Shown: positions 17,859 to 27,876, numbered from the stretch's first letter. The stretch is DNA of 64,000 nt from Geitlerinema sp. S16 (GCA_011390275.1 JAABST010000015.1:25450-89449), one strand, 5' to 3'. Notes: generated by a model from the letters alone, not told the origin. Numbers and translations: made by a program.

Positions 17859-18215
17859 ATGAGCTACGCAATTATCGAAACCGGCGGCAAACAAATGCGC
17901 GTCGAAGTAGGCCGTTTCTACGAGATTGAACTTCTCGACGCGGAACCGGACGACAAAGTGACGATCGACAAGATTCTGTACGTCAACAACGACGGCGAGA
18001 TCAGCGTCGGTGCGCCCTACGTTGAAGGCGCAACGATCGAAGGTACGGTGCTACAAACCTACCGCAGCAAGAAAGTGCTGGTCTACAAAATGCAGCCGAA
18101 GAAGAAAACCCGCAAAAAACGCGGTCACCGTCAGAACTACATGCGCTTCAACATTGATAGCATCACAGTTGGCGGCAAAGTGCTAGCAGCAGCGGAAACC
18201 CCGGTAACCGCTTAA
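17859..18215 (+). CDS. rplU: 50S ribosomal protein bL21
   Basis: A 118-residue ribosomal protein of the large subunit that binds 23S rRNA. The start MSYAIIETGGKQMRVEVGRF is diagnostic, followed by the usual VLVYKMQPKKKTRKKRGHRQ basic stretch and the C-terminal ITVGGK-like end. Length matches cyanobacterial L21. rpmA follows 143 bases downstream, the near-universal rplU-rpmA pairing. No strong Shine-Dalgarno sequence is seen before the ATG. The 295 bases upstream contain no supported gene. Confidence 0.97.
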   Translation: MSYAIIETGGKQMRVEVGRFYEIELLDAEPDDKVTIDKILYVNNDGEISVGAPYVEGATIEGTVLQTYRSKKVLVYKMQPKKKTRKKRGHRQNYMRFNIDSITVGGKVLAAAETPVTA

Positions 18216-18240
18216 GATTTGGCTTGAGAGTTGCGGCGAA

Positions 18241-18267
18241 AAACCTCGCTACAATAGCGTCAGGTTT
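18241..18267 (+). other. Hairpin in the rplU-rpmA intergenic region
   Basis: AAACCT (18241-18246) pairs with AGGTTT (18262-18267) and CGCTA (18247-18251) with TAGCG (18255-18259), leaving a CAA loop and a two-base TC bulge. No T-tract follows, so it is not a classical terminator. The overlapping TACAAT (18250-18255) could also be a -10 box, with TTGAGA at 18224-18229 as a poorly spaced -35. It could act as an internal promoter, an RNA processing site or a regulatory leader. Confidence 0.45.
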
Positions 18268-18358
18268 ACGCTCAACCAAATCGCAGGCCGATCGCTGATT
18301 TGCAGGCGATCGCTGCGAACGTGTTATTCATTTTTGGCTCGTTTTTCGAGAGGACATC

Positions 18359-18616
18359 ATGGCTCATAAGAAAGGTACAGGTAGTACTCGTAACGGTCGC
18401 GATTCTAATTCCAAGCGCCTCGGCGTGAAGCGCTACGGCGGCGAAGTGGTCAAGGCTGGCAACATCCTCATCCGTCAACGCGGCACGAAGGTTCATCCTG
18501 GCAAAAATGTCGGCATCGGCAGCGATGACACGCTGTATGCGCTGATTGATGGCATTGTTAAGTTCGAGCACAAGGATCGCAGTCGCCGTAAGGTGAGTGT
18601 TTACGCGGAAGCCTAG
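18359..18616 (+). CDS. rpmA: 50S ribosomal protein bL27
   Basis: An 85-residue large-subunit protein near the peptidyl-transferase centre. [20 protein letters not shown] is diagnostic, with the family's [20 protein letters not shown] and [15 protein letters not shown] following. Length is normal for bacterial L27. The start is set by GAGAGGA eight bases upstream of the ATG. It is the second gene of the rplU-rpmA unit and ends before a strong intrinsic terminator. Confidence 0.97.
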   Translation: MAHKKGTGSTRNGRDSNSKRLGVKRYGGEVVKAGNILIRQRGTKVHPGKNVGIGSDDTLYALIDGIVKFEHKDRSRRKVSVYAEA

Positions 18617-18679
18617 ATCGTGCTGAATGCGATCGCGATGGTTAAGCGTTAGTTTGACCAATTGAATTCGAGCTTTAAA

Positions 18680-18718
18680 AAAAAAGACCCCGAGTGTTTG
18701 CCATTCGGGGTCTTTTTT
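18680..18718. terminator. Bidirectional intrinsic terminator
   Basis: GACCCCGA (18686-18693) pairs with TCGGGGTC (18705-18712), extended by A-tract/T-tract pairing. A run of T follows on the plus strand and, by symmetry, the A-run gives a T-run on the minus strand. It ends rpmA transcription, and can also end the convergent gene whose stop is at 18790. Confidence 0.9.
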
Positions 18719-18789
18719 GTTGGATTTGGTTTGTATGGCAAAAAACGATTTGTCGCTCCCCACGAGCCATTCAAGTTTTGACTTGGGCG

Positions 18790-20928
18790 TTAGCGGCACT
18801 CGGGATGTTTTGCACCCCGATCGCAGATATATTGCAACCCCTCGCGATCGAGGCCGCGCACCTCCGAAAAATCGACCCCCTCTAACCACGGCGTCTCTTC
18901 CGGCTCCGCCACCAGCGACGCATCAGCTGATCGCGCCCAGATCACCCCCTGAACATTTGCCCCCGCCAGCCGCGATCGTCGCCAGTCCACCGCCGACACA
19001 TCCGCCCCCGCCAAATTCGCACCGCGCAGATCTGCCCCCGCGATCGTCGCCCCGCTGAGAATCGCCCCCGATAAATTCGCATCGGCCAGGATTGCCCCCG
19101 ATAAATTTGCGCCGCTGAGGTCGGCATCCTGCCAGTTCGATCGCGTCAGGTCGGCCTCTTCCAGTTGCGCCCCGGCGAGATCCGCCTGAGTCAGCGTCGC
19201 ATCCACGAGCCGCGCCCCGCGAAAATCGCTCGTTTTTAGATCCGCGCCCGTAAAGCTGGCCTGATCGAGATCGCTCGTTTGGAAATTCGCACCGATCGCC
19301 TGGGCGCTGCTGAAATTCGCGCCGATCGCCGTACTTTGGCTCAGATCCGCCTGGTTAAAGTTCGTTCGCATTAGGTTCGTTTGGCGCAACCACACCCGTT
19401 GCAGATTCGCTCCGGCGAAGTTGGCATGACTGAGATCCGCGCCGCTAAAATCAGTGATCGCGTCGTCGTAGTTGCCGGGGCGATCGTCCACACCGGGCGA
19501 GAAAAATACCGCCTGCTGAAAATTGGCGTAGCGCAGAATGCTGCCCCGAAAACGATTGCCCGCGAGGTCGATGCCGCTCAGAACCAGGGTAAAATCGGCG
19601 CGATCGTTGCGGCCTAGATCAGTACGGCTGAGATCCGCTGCGGGCATCTCGCCGCTGTAGCCGATCGCAATTTTGGCGATCGCTTGCTGGGTGGCCTGGA
19701 GGCGGCGGGCAACCAGGTCACGATCAGCGGGGCTACGCTGAAGCGCGTCGAGTTCGTTGCGCAGTCCTTGATTAAGGCGGCGTAACCCATCGATCGAGGC
19801 CGTGCCGCGACTGACCAGGGCTTGCTGAATCGCGTCGATCAAGACCGGATCGGTTTCCTGAGCAAGCAGATCGAGCAGCAAGGTTTGGACGCGATCGTCA
19901 TCCAGGGTTCCGAGGGCGAGAATGGCATTTTTACGCTCATCCGGCGCTCCCGGTAGCGGCGTGAGTTTATTCACCAAATTGAGATATAGCTCATTCGCCT
20001 GGGCGGTTTGCTGGCGCTGGTTGGTTTGCTGCTGCACATAAACCTGAGTTCCGGCAAGGGTTCCGAGCAACAGAGCGACGCCAAATAAGCCCAGCAGCGC
20101 CAGCGCCGTAATCGGATTCGATCGCATCCACAGCCACAGCCCCGGAACCGGCGGCGGCACAAACGGATCATCATCGACTAAAACGATCGCCTCGATCGGT
20201 GCATCGGGATCATCCTGCGTCCAGTGGGTCTGATCGGGGCCGCTCGGCCACACGTAGCTGCTATAGCCGTACTCGTACTGGAACATATCCAAGACGTAGG
20301 TTCCCGACAGCCGATCGTGTAGCGTGCGATGGAGCCGATCAAGCCGCACACAGAGGCTATCGGCCAAAGCGATCGCGCCCACGATGCCCAGCAAGAGACC
20401 GCCGCTACCATAACCACCGATCGTCAGCCAAAAGCCATAGCCCAACCCGAACGTCACACCCCAACGCCCGATCGCCTCCCGCAAAATAATTCGCGCCATC
20501 CCGCAGGGTTCGCCCGTCTCGCAGATAATCCGCACGCCAAACCAGCGTTTTGGATCGGTTAATCCCGTTGTCCCCAGTCGGTAGATCTGCCACGCGCCAA
20601 CGAGCAGCGGCAAAACCAGCGATCCCGTCCAAAACAAGTTGGTCAGGGGCGATACATTGCGGTTGGGCTGACGTGAGGCGGTTCCAAAGGCGATCGCGAC
20701 ACCGTCACGGGTCGCCGACAGCAACGGACTCAGCGGGACGGGCTGACCAATCTCGCGTGCTTGGGCGTAAACCCCCAAACTGTAGGGAACGATCGCGCTG
20801 CCAGCGATCAGCGACAGCTCCACCGCAAACGCGCCACCGCGCCGAATCCACAGCGGGGCGGGTTTAATTTGGCTGTACCACCAACGCCACGCGCGGTCAG
20901 CCCAATGATCAAAGGTAGATTTCGTCAT
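18790..20928 (-). CDS. RDD-family membrane protein with C-terminal pentapeptide repeats
   Basis: A 712-residue protein. Residues about 20-215 form an RDD-type membrane domain: APLWIRRGGAFAVELSLIAG at the start, NLFWTGSLVLPLLVGAW, and LTDPKRWFGVRII...REAIGRW near the third conserved region. Another helix is at about 265-290 (ITALALLGLFGVALLLGTLA). A helical region with a HEAT-like segment (KNAILALGTLDDDRVQTLLLDLL) follows. From about 420 to 690 it is almost entirely A(D/N)LXX pentapeptide repeats. The repeats would form a beta-helix on the cytosolic side. The RDD-pentapeptide fusion is recognisable in cyanobacteria, but its function is unknown. Confidence 0.8.
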   Translation of the reverse strand: MTKSTFDHWADRAWRWWYSQIKPAPLWIRRGGAFAVELSLIAGSAIVPYSLGVYAQAREIGQPVPLSPLLSATRDGVAIAFGTASRQPNRNVSPLTNLFWTGSLVLPLLVGAWQIYRLGTTGLTDPKRWFGVRIICETGEPCGMARIILREAIGRWGVTFGLGYGFWLTIGGYGSGGLLLGIVGAIALADSLCVRLDRLHRTLHDRLSGTYVLDMFQYEYGYSSYVWPSGPDQTHWTQDDPDAPIEAIVLVDDDPFVPPPVPGLWLWMRSNPITALALLGLFGVALLLGTLAGTQVYVQQQTNQRQQTAQANELYLNLVNKLTPLPGAPDERKNAILALGTLDDDRVQTLLLDLLAQETDPVLIDAIQQALVSRGTASIDGLRRLNQGLRNELDALQRSPADRDLVARRLQATQQAIAKIAIGYSGEMPAADLSRTDLGRNDRADFTLVLSGIDLAGNRFRGSILRYANFQQAVFFSPGVDDRPGNYDDAITDFSGADLSHANFAGANLQRVWLRQTNLMRTNFNQADLSQSTAIGANFSSAQAIGANFQTSDLDQASFTGADLKTSDFRGARLVDATLTQADLAGAQLEEADLTRSNWQDADLSGANLSGAILADANLSGAILSGATIAGADLRGANLAGADVSAVDWRRSRLAGANVQGVIWARSADASLVAEPEETPWLEGVDFSEVRGLDREGLQYICDRGAKHPECR

Positions 20929-21149
20929 AAGGTTGTTGATTGATCGAGTGCGCGTCGTTCGTCCGTTCTCTATTGCATCATTTCGATGCCAAAAAAGTCA
21001 CGTACTATCCCGATCACAATATGAATCGGCGTGTCAATCCTGATTTGACAAACCCGCAAACTCGCAGATCGGCACACAACGATCGCCCTACACCCGTCGC
21101 CAGTTCCTACAATGGGACAAACGAACCCAGCCGGTAAAGAACAGTGAAG

Positions 21150-22799
21150 ATGGTACAGCGATTTTCGAGGACGACACGCGATGATCGCCGCGCCGATCGG
21201 CGATGGCTGATCTCCCTGACGATCGCCGCGATCGCGCTCTATACCCTCAATCTCGGTAGCGCCGCCCTCCGCGATTGGGACGAGGCCACCGTCGCCCAAG
21301 TCGCCCACGAAATCGCCACCGCGCCGCGCCATGCCCTGACCTGGCTTTTTCCCACCCTCCAGGGTCAGCCCTACTGGAACAAGCCGCCGCTGATGCACTG
21401 GGCGATCGCGCTGTGTTTTCGCCTCTTCGGTGAGCAGGAATGGACGGCGCGGCTACCGGGCGCGTTATGCGGGGCGCTGACGGTTCCGGCGCTGTACACG
21501 ATCGCGCGTGAACTCTGGCCGCGACGCTTGGAAGCGATGCTGACGAGCCTGGTGTTTTTGACCTGGCTACCGGTGATCCGACACGGGCGACTCGCCATGC
21601 TCGACGCGGCGATCGTCCTCTTTTTCGTGATTGCGATCGGCTTTACGCTGCGAGCGCGGCGTGATTTACGCTACTCCCTCGGCCTCGGCGCGGCGATCGG
21701 CGCGATGTGCCTGACGAAGGGACTGCTCGGAATTTGCCTGGGCGGTCTGCTGTTCGGCTTTTTGCAGTGGGACACGCCCCGACTGCTGCGACAGCCTTGG
21801 TTTTGGTATGGCATCGGGACGGGAAGCCTTCCGGCCTGGGCGTGGTATGCCGCGCAGGTGCAGCGCTACGGTAATGATTTTCTGCGGGTGCATCTGGGAT
21901 CGCAGGCCGCCGATCGCCTCGTGACCAGCGTGGAAAATAACGGCGGCTCGGTGGGCTACTACGCGATCGAGCTGTTGAAATATGGCTGGCCATGGCTACT
22001 GTTTGCCGTGCCGGGGATGGTGTGGGCATGGCAAAATCGGCAGTTTGGCTGGGGACGTTTACTGATTGTTTGCGGCGGTGGCTACGGGCTGATCATCTCG
22101 CTGATGCAAACGAAATTACCCTGGTACATCATGCCGCTGTACCCGATTTTGGCGATCGCCGCCGGGGTTCGACTCGCGGATCTATGGCAAAGCGGCCACA
22201 CCACTGGAGTACCGATCCCCCTAACCGAACGTTACCCGCGCGGCTGGGTTTGGGGTTTGGCCACCCTGGCGATCGCGCTGGTGGGGGTCTTGAGCTTTGA
22301 CGTGATCAACACCCTGTCTCAGCAGCCTCCCTTACTCACCTGGCATCTCCAGGTGACGATCTTTTGCTTGGCGATGACCTTCGGGCTAGCCGCATGGCGC
22401 GTCGCCGGTCGCGATTCCCAATTTGTGCTGATCCTTGTGTGGGGAACCTACGTCTCGCTGATTTCGTTCGTCACGTCGGATAGCTGGCTGTGGGAGCTGA
22501 ACGAAAATTATGCGGTGAAGCCCGTCGCGGCGGTAATTCGCGAGATTGCCCCGCCCGATCGCCCGTTGTTCATCGTCGATCCCTATCCGCGTCCATCGCT
22601 GGCTTACTATGCCCAACGCCCGATCGGCGCGATCGCCCCTGACGATCTCGCCGATCGCTGGCGTTCCGACGCCAACCTCTGCGTGCTGGCTCCCGCTGCG
22701 GTCAATCTCGGCAAACTCAATCATGACTCCCAGCATCCCGGTACAATTACGACGAGTTTTTCCGGTTGGTCTGTGGCCTGTCGAACCCAGCCCTTATAG
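21150..22799 (+). CDS. ArnT-like GT39-family glycosyltransferase, integral membrane
   Basis: An approximately 549-residue polytopic protein with about ten hydrophobic helices. The GT-C fold signature is visible: an acidic RDWDEATVAQVAHEI in the first periplasmic loop (catalytic Asp/Glu region), PYWNKPPLMHWAIAL and FGEQEWTARLPGALCGALTV. These match the dolichyl-phosphate-mannose mannosyltransferase / ArnT (PMT_2) family, which moves a sugar from a polyprenyl-phosphate carrier to lipid A or protein. The substrate here is unknown. A GTG at 21144 gives two extra residues; the ATG at 21150 sits better behind AAAGAA. It is divergent from the RDD gene. Confidence 0.85.
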   Translation: MVQRFSRTTRDDRRADRRWLISLTIAAIALYTLNLGSAALRDWDEATVAQVAHEIATAPRHALTWLFPTLQGQPYWNKPPLMHWAIALCFRLFGEQEWTARLPGALCGALTVPALYTIARELWPRRLEAMLTSLVFLTWLPVIRHGRLAMLDAAIVLFFVIAIGFTLRARRDLRYSLGLGAAIGAMCLTKGLLGICLGGLLFGFLQWDTPRLLRQPWFWYGIGTGSLPAWAWYAAQVQRYGNDFLRVHLGSQAADRLVTSVENNGGSVGYYAIELLKYGWPWLLFAVPGMVWAWQNRQFGWGRLLIVCGGGYGLIISLMQTKLPWYIMPLYPILAIAAGVRLADLWQSGHTTGVPIPLTERYPRGWVWGLATLAIALVGVLSFDVINTLSQQPPLLTWHLQVTIFCLAMTFGLAAWRVAGRDSQFVLILVWGTYVSLISFVTSDSWLWELNENYAVKPVAAVIREIAPPDRPLFIVDPYPRPSLAYYAQRPIGAIAPDDLADRWRSDANLCVLAPAAVNLGKLNHDSQHPGTITTSFSGWSVACRTQPL

Positions 22800-22938
22800 T
22801 CTGGCTTGGTCTGGCGTTGTGATCCGAGGCTCGATTAAAATCACAGAATCACGCCTGTGGGGTCGGTATTGCACCACGCCGAAAACCGCGATAAGAACGC
22901 GATCGAGGTAAGCTCACCAGTCTCAGCCGCGATTTGAA

Positions 22939-25896
22939 TTACGCCCGATAGGCCTCCATTCCCACACAGGAACAGACCAAATTTCGATCGCCAAAGGCGC
23001 TATCAATCCGTCCCACCACCGGCCAGAACTTATCCAACTTTGTCCATTCCGCCGGATAGGCTCCGGCCTCGCGCGAATAGCCCCGATCCCAATCGCCACA
23101 AATCAGCGACTGAGCCGTATGGGGCGCGTGCTTTAGCGGATTATCGGCGCGATCGCTCTTGCCCGCCTCGATCGCCGCGATTTCCTGACGAATGCCAATC
23201 ATCGCCGCACAAAACCGATCCAGCTCCGCCTTCGATTCGCTTTCCGTCGGCTCCACCATCACCGTCCCCGCCACCGGCCAGGACACCGTCGGCGCGTGAT
23301 AGCCATAGTCCATCAAGCGTTTGGCGATATCCTCCACCGTGATATCGGCGGATTTTCGCAGCGATCGCAAATCCAAAATGCACTCATGCGCCACCAGTCC
23401 GGCATTGCCCTTGTACAACACCGGATAGTGCGTATCGAGCTGCGCCGCGATGTAATTCGCATTCAAAATCGCTAGCTTCGTGGCTTCGGTTAAACCCTCC
23501 GCGCCCATCATCGCGATGTACATCCAGGAAATCGGCAAAATACTGGCACTGCCCCAGGGAGCCGCCGAAATCGGGCCGATCGCTCCGGTAGCAGTAGCCT
23601 CACGCGACTGGGGATCGGTGACCGGGTGACCGGGAAGGAAGGGCGCGAGGTGTGCCATCACGCCGATCGGTCCCATGCCAGGGCCGCCGCCGCCGTGGGG
23701 AATGCAAAAGGTTTTATGTAAATTCAGGTGGCACACATCCGCGCCGAAATCACCGGGACGACAGAGACCCACCTGTGCGTTCATGTTGGCGCCATCGAGA
23801 TAGACCTGACCGCCACGATCGTGGACGATCTGGCACATCTGGGCAATCTCCGCTTCAAACACGCCGTGGGTTGACGGATAGGTGATCATCAACGCCGCGA
23901 GCCGATCGTGATGTTTCTCCGCTTTGGCGCTGAGGTCATCGAGGTCGATATTGCCATTGCCGTCACAGTTCACCGCCACCACCTTCATGCCGCACATCAC
24001 CGCGCTCGCCGGGTTTGTCCCGTGCGCCGACTCGGGAATCAGGCAAATGGTGCGATCGCGATCGCCGCGCGACTGGTGATAGGCCCGAATCGCTTGCAGT
24101 CCGGCATACTCGCCCTGTGACCCGGCATTCGGCTGTAGCGAAATGGCCGCAAAACCGGTGATTTCCGCTAGCCAGGTTTCGAGCTGTTGGAACAGGAGGC
24201 GATAACCCTGGGTTTGCTCGGCAGGCGCGAACGGGTGCAGCTTGCCAAACTCCGGCCAGGTCACGGGGATCATTTCCGCCGTGGCGTTGAGCTTCATCGT
24301 GCAAGACCCGAGGGGAATCATCGACTGGGTTAGCGATAAATCTCGGCTTTGCAGGCGGTACAGGTAGCGCAGCATCTCCGTTTCCGAGTGGTAGCGGTTA
24401 AACACCGGCTCCGTGAGATAGCTACTGGTGCGGTGAAAGGCGTCGTGATGAATGAGTTGATAGCTGGAGTGCGCGGCACGATCGCGGAGATCACAGGCCG
24501 CAATCCGTGCGGCGGTCTCATCGATAAATAGATCCTCATCGGAGAAGATTTCGAGCAGATCACACAGATCCAGATCGCTCGTGGTTTCGTCGAGGCTGAT
24601 GCTAATCGTCGTCGTATCCAGTAGACGCAGGTTCACGCTTTGGGTTTTCGCCCGATCGATCATCGCTGCCGCATCGTCTACGGTGACGGCGATCGTGTCG
24701 AAAAAGGCGATCGTCTGAATCGTGTAGCCCAACTGCTCCAGGCTGATCGCCAGCATGACGGTGCGATCGTGAATCCCCTGGGCGATCTGTTCCAGCCCCA
24801 CCGGGCCGTGATACACCGCATACATCGACGCCATCACCGCCAGCAACACCTGCGCCGTGCAAATGTTGCTTGTCGCCTTATCGCGGCGGATGTGCTGTTC
24901 GCGGGTTTGCAGCGCCAGCCGTAGCGCCGGATTGCCGTGAACATCTTTAGACACGCCGACCACACGACCGGGAATTTTGCGCTGATAGTCGGCCTTGGTG
25001 GCAAAGTAGGCCGCGTGGGGGCCGCCGAAGCCCATCGGCACGCCGAGACGTTGGGTGGTTCCGACGGCAATATCCGCACCGAATTCGCCGGGGGGCGTTA
25101 ACAGCGCCAAGCTGAGAATATCGGCGGCCACGGTGACGATCGCCTGGTGCGCGTGCGCCGTTTCGACAAACTGGCGATAATCCTCGACCTGACCGCTCGT
25201 GGTCGGATATTGCAGCAAGACGCCAAAGACCGGCGTTGCCGTCGCCGTAACATCATCAAAATCAAAAGTTTTCCAATCCCCGACGATCGTCTCGATCCCC
25301 AGCGGGATCGCCCGCGTTTGCACCACCGCGATCGTCTGGGGATGGCAGCCGCGATCGATCAAAAACGTATTCGCTTTTTTCGCCTTCGACACCTCCAGGC
25401 TCATGCTCATCGCCTCCGCCGCCGCCGTCCCCTCATCCAGCAGCGACGCATTGGCAATCTCCAGCCCCGTTAAATCCATCACCATCGTCTGAAAATTCAG
25501 CAGGGCTTCGAGGCGACCCTGGGCGATTTCCGCTTGGTAGGGCGTGTAGGCCGTGTACCAACCCGGATTTTCCAAGACGTTGCGCTGAATCACGGGCGGC
25601 GTGATGCAGTCGTGGTAACCCTGACCGATGTAGGAGCGAAAGACTTGGTTTTGACGGGTGATCGCCTGGAGTTTGGCGAGGGCGTCGGTTTCGCTCAGGG
25701 CTGCGGGGAGGTTCAGATCGCGATCGAGGCGAATCGACTGCGGCACGATGCGATCAATTAGCTCATCGAGCGATCTGTAGCCCAACACGGCGAGCATATC
25801 GCGCACGTCCTGGGGCGTGGGGCCGTTGTGGCGACGGGCAAAATTATCGGTCGGAGCGGAGGCGGAGTTTGTGGCGATCGTCTGGAGGTCGAGCAT
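22939..25896 (-). CDS. gcvP: Glycine dehydrogenase (decarboxylating), P-protein
   Basis: A 985-residue PLP enzyme that decarboxylates glycine and transfers aminomethyl to the lipoyl H-protein; in cyanobacteria it is part of the photorespiratory 2-phosphoglycolate pathway. It has the family start [17 protein letters not shown], substrate-channel motif [20 protein letters not shown], and the PLP lysine in [21 protein letters not shown]- and C-terminal halves are homologous, and length is normal. The gene stands alone; gcvT and gcvH are not in the window, as is usual in cyanobacteria. No glycine riboswitch is recognisable upstream. Confidence 0.97.
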   Translation of the reverse strand: MLDLQTIATNSASAPTDNFARRHNGPTPQDVRDMLAVLGYRSLDELIDRIVPQSIRLDRDLNLPAALSETDALAKLQAITRQNQVFRSYIGQGYHDCITPPVIQRNVLENPGWYTAYTPYQAEIAQGRLEALLNFQTMVMDLTGLEIANASLLDEGTAAAEAMSMSLEVSKAKKANTFLIDRGCHPQTIAVVQTRAIPLGIETIVGDWKTFDFDDVTATATPVFGVLLQYPTTSGQVEDYRQFVETAHAHQAIVTVAADILSLALLTPPGEFGADIAVGTTQRLGVPMGFGGPHAAYFATKADYQRKIPGRVVGVSKDVHGNPALRLALQTREQHIRRDKATSNICTAQVLLAVMASMYAVYHGPVGLEQIAQGIHDRTVMLAISLEQLGYTIQTIAFFDTIAVTVDDAAAMIDRAKTQSVNLRLLDTTTISISLDETTSDLDLCDLLEIFSDEDLFIDETAARIAACDLRDRAAHSSYQLIHHDAFHRTSSYLTEPVFNRYHSETEMLRYLYRLQSRDLSLTQSMIPLGSCTMKLNATAEMIPVTWPEFGKLHPFAPAEQTQGYRLLFQQLETWLAEITGFAAISLQPNAGSQGEYAGLQAIRAYHQSRGDRDRTICLIPESAHGTNPASAVMCGMKVVAVNCDGNGNIDLDDLSAKAEKHHDRLAALMITYPSTHGVFEAEIAQMCQIVHDRGGQVYLDGANMNAQVGLCRPGDFGADVCHLNLHKTFCIPHGGGGPGMGPIGVMAHLAPFLPGHPVTDPQSREATATGAIGPISAAPWGSASILPISWMYIAMMGAEGLTEATKLAILNANYIAAQLDTHYPVLYKGNAGLVAHECILDLRSLRKSADITVEDIAKRLMDYGYHAPTVSWPVAGTVMVEPTESESKAELDRFCAAMIGIRQEIAAIEAGKSDRADNPLKHAPHTAQSLICGDWDRGYSREAGAYPAEWTKLDKFWPVVGRIDSAFGDRNLVCSCVGMEAYRA

Positions 25897-26222
25897 GGCA
25901 GCGAAACGCGGATGATGGGCTGTGTTTTAGTCTATCGATTTCCTTTACATATTTCTCTTCCGTCGTTTGTATTTCCCGTGTATTTCCCCGTACTTCCCCG
26001 TATTTCATCCTCACACGCGAACCCTGCTAGAAGTGGAACAACTGAGTTTGTTCGCTTGCTAGGGAATCCCCGCGCCTTCAGGCCGGGGAGGATGTCAAGG
26101 AAATCAACAAACATTAAAGCTTCATTGCGAGTGAGTCCCACTCTGGTCAAGTTATCCCAAAACGGGTGTTAGCGTTGGGTTCACAACACAATTCAATCGC
26201 GTAACAAGCCTAGGATTTCAGC
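25897..26222. other. Divergent intergenic region containing an IS end relic
   Basis: This 326-base region lies between the start of gcvP and the small membrane protein. It contains a T/C-rich stretch with ATTTCCCCGTACTTCCCCGT near-repeats (25970-26005) and the IS200/IS605-type end at 26061-26098. The bases just before that end read in one frame as LLEVEQLSLFAC then a stop, which might be the last codons of a lost tnpB; this is speculative. Confidence 0.35.
26061..26098 (+). mobile_element. Orphan IS200/IS605-type end hairpin
   Basis: The sequence contains a near-perfect hairpin, CCCCG-c-GCCT-tc-AGGC-CGGGG, followed by AGGATGTCAA. It is the near-identical counterpart of the minus-strand copy at 10675-10712. 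Subterminal hairpins of this sort are how IS200/IS605 transposases recognise single-stranded ends. No transposase frame remains between gcvP and the next gene. Confidence 0.5.
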
Positions 26223-26399
26223 ATGTATCAAAAAAAATCTGACCGTGATCCCGTGGGTGCTGTGGTCACGGCGCTGGTGGGTGCGGGAGCCGCAACCTCG
26301 TTTGCAGTAGCACGGGGTCAAAGTCCCTGGGTGGCGATGGGCATTACGGTATTTGCCGCTTCGATCGCTCTACTCTGCGATCGCTTCGGCTGGCTGTAG
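26223..26399 (+). CDS. Small two-helix membrane protein
   Basis: A 58-residue frame starting MYQKKSDRDPVGAVVTALVG and ending LLCDRFGWL. It has two predicted membrane helices (about 11-30 and 37-53) joined by a short RGQSPW turn, with basic residues at the start. HIP1-type bases and codon use match neighbouring genes. I recall similar short cyanobacterial proteins of this type (RDPVGA...GAGAA...ARGQ) but no named family. The function is unknown. It lies between the divergent gcvP and the convergent MalG-type permease. Confidence 0.6.
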   Translation: MYQKKSDRDPVGAVVTALVGAGAATSFAVARGQSPWVAMGITVFAASIALLCDRFGWL

Positions 26400-26523
26400 G
26401 GCAAACGATCTGAAACGATCTGAACGTTGCTGCAACCCGAAACCAGAAGGCGGAATCGTCAAATCGCAAGACCATTCCGCCCGGTGGATTATCCCGTTAA
26501 ATTACATCTAAATCACGTCTAAA

Positions 26524-27357
26524 TCACATCTTCGTTCCCGTCGTCGCCAAACCGCGTACAAACTGCTTTTGCGCCGCAATAAACAAAACGATAATCGGGA
26601 CAGTCGCGATCGTCACTCCCGCCATGAGCAGCGGCCAATCGTTCGTAAACTGCTCCTGAAAGTTGGTCAGGGCAAGCTGGACGGTTTGCAGCTCCGGGCG
26701 CGTCGTGAAGACCAACGGCTTAATCACATCGTTCCACTCGCCCACAAACGAGAACAAACAGAGAGCAACGATCGCCGGTTTCGACAGCGGTAAAATAATC
26801 GTCCACAACACTTGCCAGCGATCGGCGCCATCGAGCATCGCCGCCTCTTCGAGTTCGATCGGAATCGTCGAAAAATATTGACGCAGCAGGAAAATACCAA
26901 ATCCATTCACCGCCGTGGGCAAAATCAATGCCCCGTAGGTATCGATCAGATTTCCCCATTTCAGCACCATAAAAATTGGCACGACGAGGAGCTGTAGCGG
27001 AATCGCCAAGGTCGCCAGGAAAAGCAAGAGCAAGCCTTGACGACCACGGAATTTAAGTCGTGCGAGGGCATAGGCCGCCATGGCTGAGGTTAGAGCTTGC
27101 AGCAGAGTGACCGTAATCGCGACAAAAGCCGAATTTAGAAACGCCCAGCCCAAGTGCCCCTGCGTCCAGGCTCGGGTGTAATTTCCGAACGTCCAGCGCC
27201 CTGGGGAATTAATCGTTGATCCCGCTTCATAAAACGAAACTCCGGCGACGATAACGAGCGGCAACAGAACCACGATCGCCCCTGTCACGGTTACGCCCCA
27301 GGCTATTTTTTTCGCTCGCTGGGTTGGGTCGAAATCAGCCTTCGAGGCATTCAACAT
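26524..27357 (-). CDS. Carbohydrate ABC transporter permease, MalG type
   Basis: A 277-residue inner-membrane subunit of a CUT1-family sugar importer with six predicted helices. The N-terminus carries GVTVTGAIVVLLPLVIVAGV, typical of MalG/LacG-like subunits. Family motifs include LARLKFRGRQGLLLLFLATL, FGIFLLRQYF and the EAA-loop ELEEAAMLDGADRWQVLWTI (about 163-182), which contacts the ATPase. WNDVIKPLVF and VRGLATTGTKM complete the usual C-terminus. No MalF-type permease, binding protein or ATPase is beside it. The substrate cannot be read from the sequence. Confidence 0.9.
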   Translation of the reverse strand: MLNASKADFDPTQRAKKIAWGVTVTGAIVVLLPLVIVAGVSFYEAGSTINSPGRWTFGNYTRAWTQGHLGWAFLNSAFVAITVTLLQALTSAMAAYALARLKFRGRQGLLLLFLATLAIPLQLLVVPIFMVLKWGNLIDTYGALILPTAVNGFGIFLLRQYFSTIPIELEEAAMLDGADRWQVLWTIILPLSKPAIVALCLFSFVGEWNDVIKPLVFTTRPELQTVQLALTNFQEQFTNDWPLLMAGVTIATVPIIVLFIAAQKQFVRGLATTGTKM

Positions 27358-27876
27358 AACGGTTTTATGGAATTGTCTGCGTTCTAGGAGGTCGTGTTAG
27401 CGGGCGAATGTGCGAACTCCGACATCTTCAAAAAGGGTAGCGTATCCCTTGTCTCTCAGAAGACGGCGAATCGTCAATCTCTCCGCGATCGCAAGCGTTG
27501 ATACGATCGATACACTAGCGGCGGAAACAGCACTTTTGGCATCTTGCTAACCATGAATTTGGTCAACTTTTCGTTAAAACCTGTAAAGTTATAAAGCAAA
27601 AGTCGCCATAGGGCATTGCGGAGACTTAAAACGAACGCGGAGAGAAGGTTAGACTACCCCGGTAGCACATCTCGTTGAAACGTTAAAAATCGCCGTTGCA
27701 TTCGCTCGGTGAGTGTGTCAAACCAGTAAGAGCAAGCCCCATTGGCCGTGGCCGTGGGACTAAGTGTCAAGACAGAGTTTGGATTCTAAGGGCTTAACGG
27801 TCTAACCGTCGAGCTGTTAGGAAATCCACCAATATACTGTTCCATCTCGACGAGAGGTTGAGGAGATAGGAAATTT
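27358..27876. other. Regulatory intergenic region upstream of the alkane genes
   Basis: This 519-base region lies between the divergent permease and ado genes, so it should hold both promoters. It includes the dyad CTACCCCGGTAG (27654-27665) and the promoter-like segment at 27797-27838 listed separately. A strong ribosome-binding site, GGAGATAGG, precedes ado. No gene was seen. Confidence 0.5.
27797..27838 (+). promoter_or_regulatory. Candidate ado promoter with upstream dyad
   Basis: A good -10 box TATACT is at 27833-27838, about 38 bases before the ado ATG. The position where -35 should be is poor, which suggests activator dependence. The dyad ACGGT-CTA-ACCGT (27797-27809) sits directly upstream and could be the activator site. 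No transcription start data exist here; this is inference from sequence. Confidence 0.4.

Noticed and set aside
26010..26030. Yfr1-like motif (CCTCACAC)
   Set aside because: The short match lacks the flanking stem-loops and downstream terminator expected for Yfr1.
25897..26222. Glycine riboswitch upstream of gcvP
   Set aside because: No conserved glycine aptamer cores or tandem aptamer arrangement could be found.
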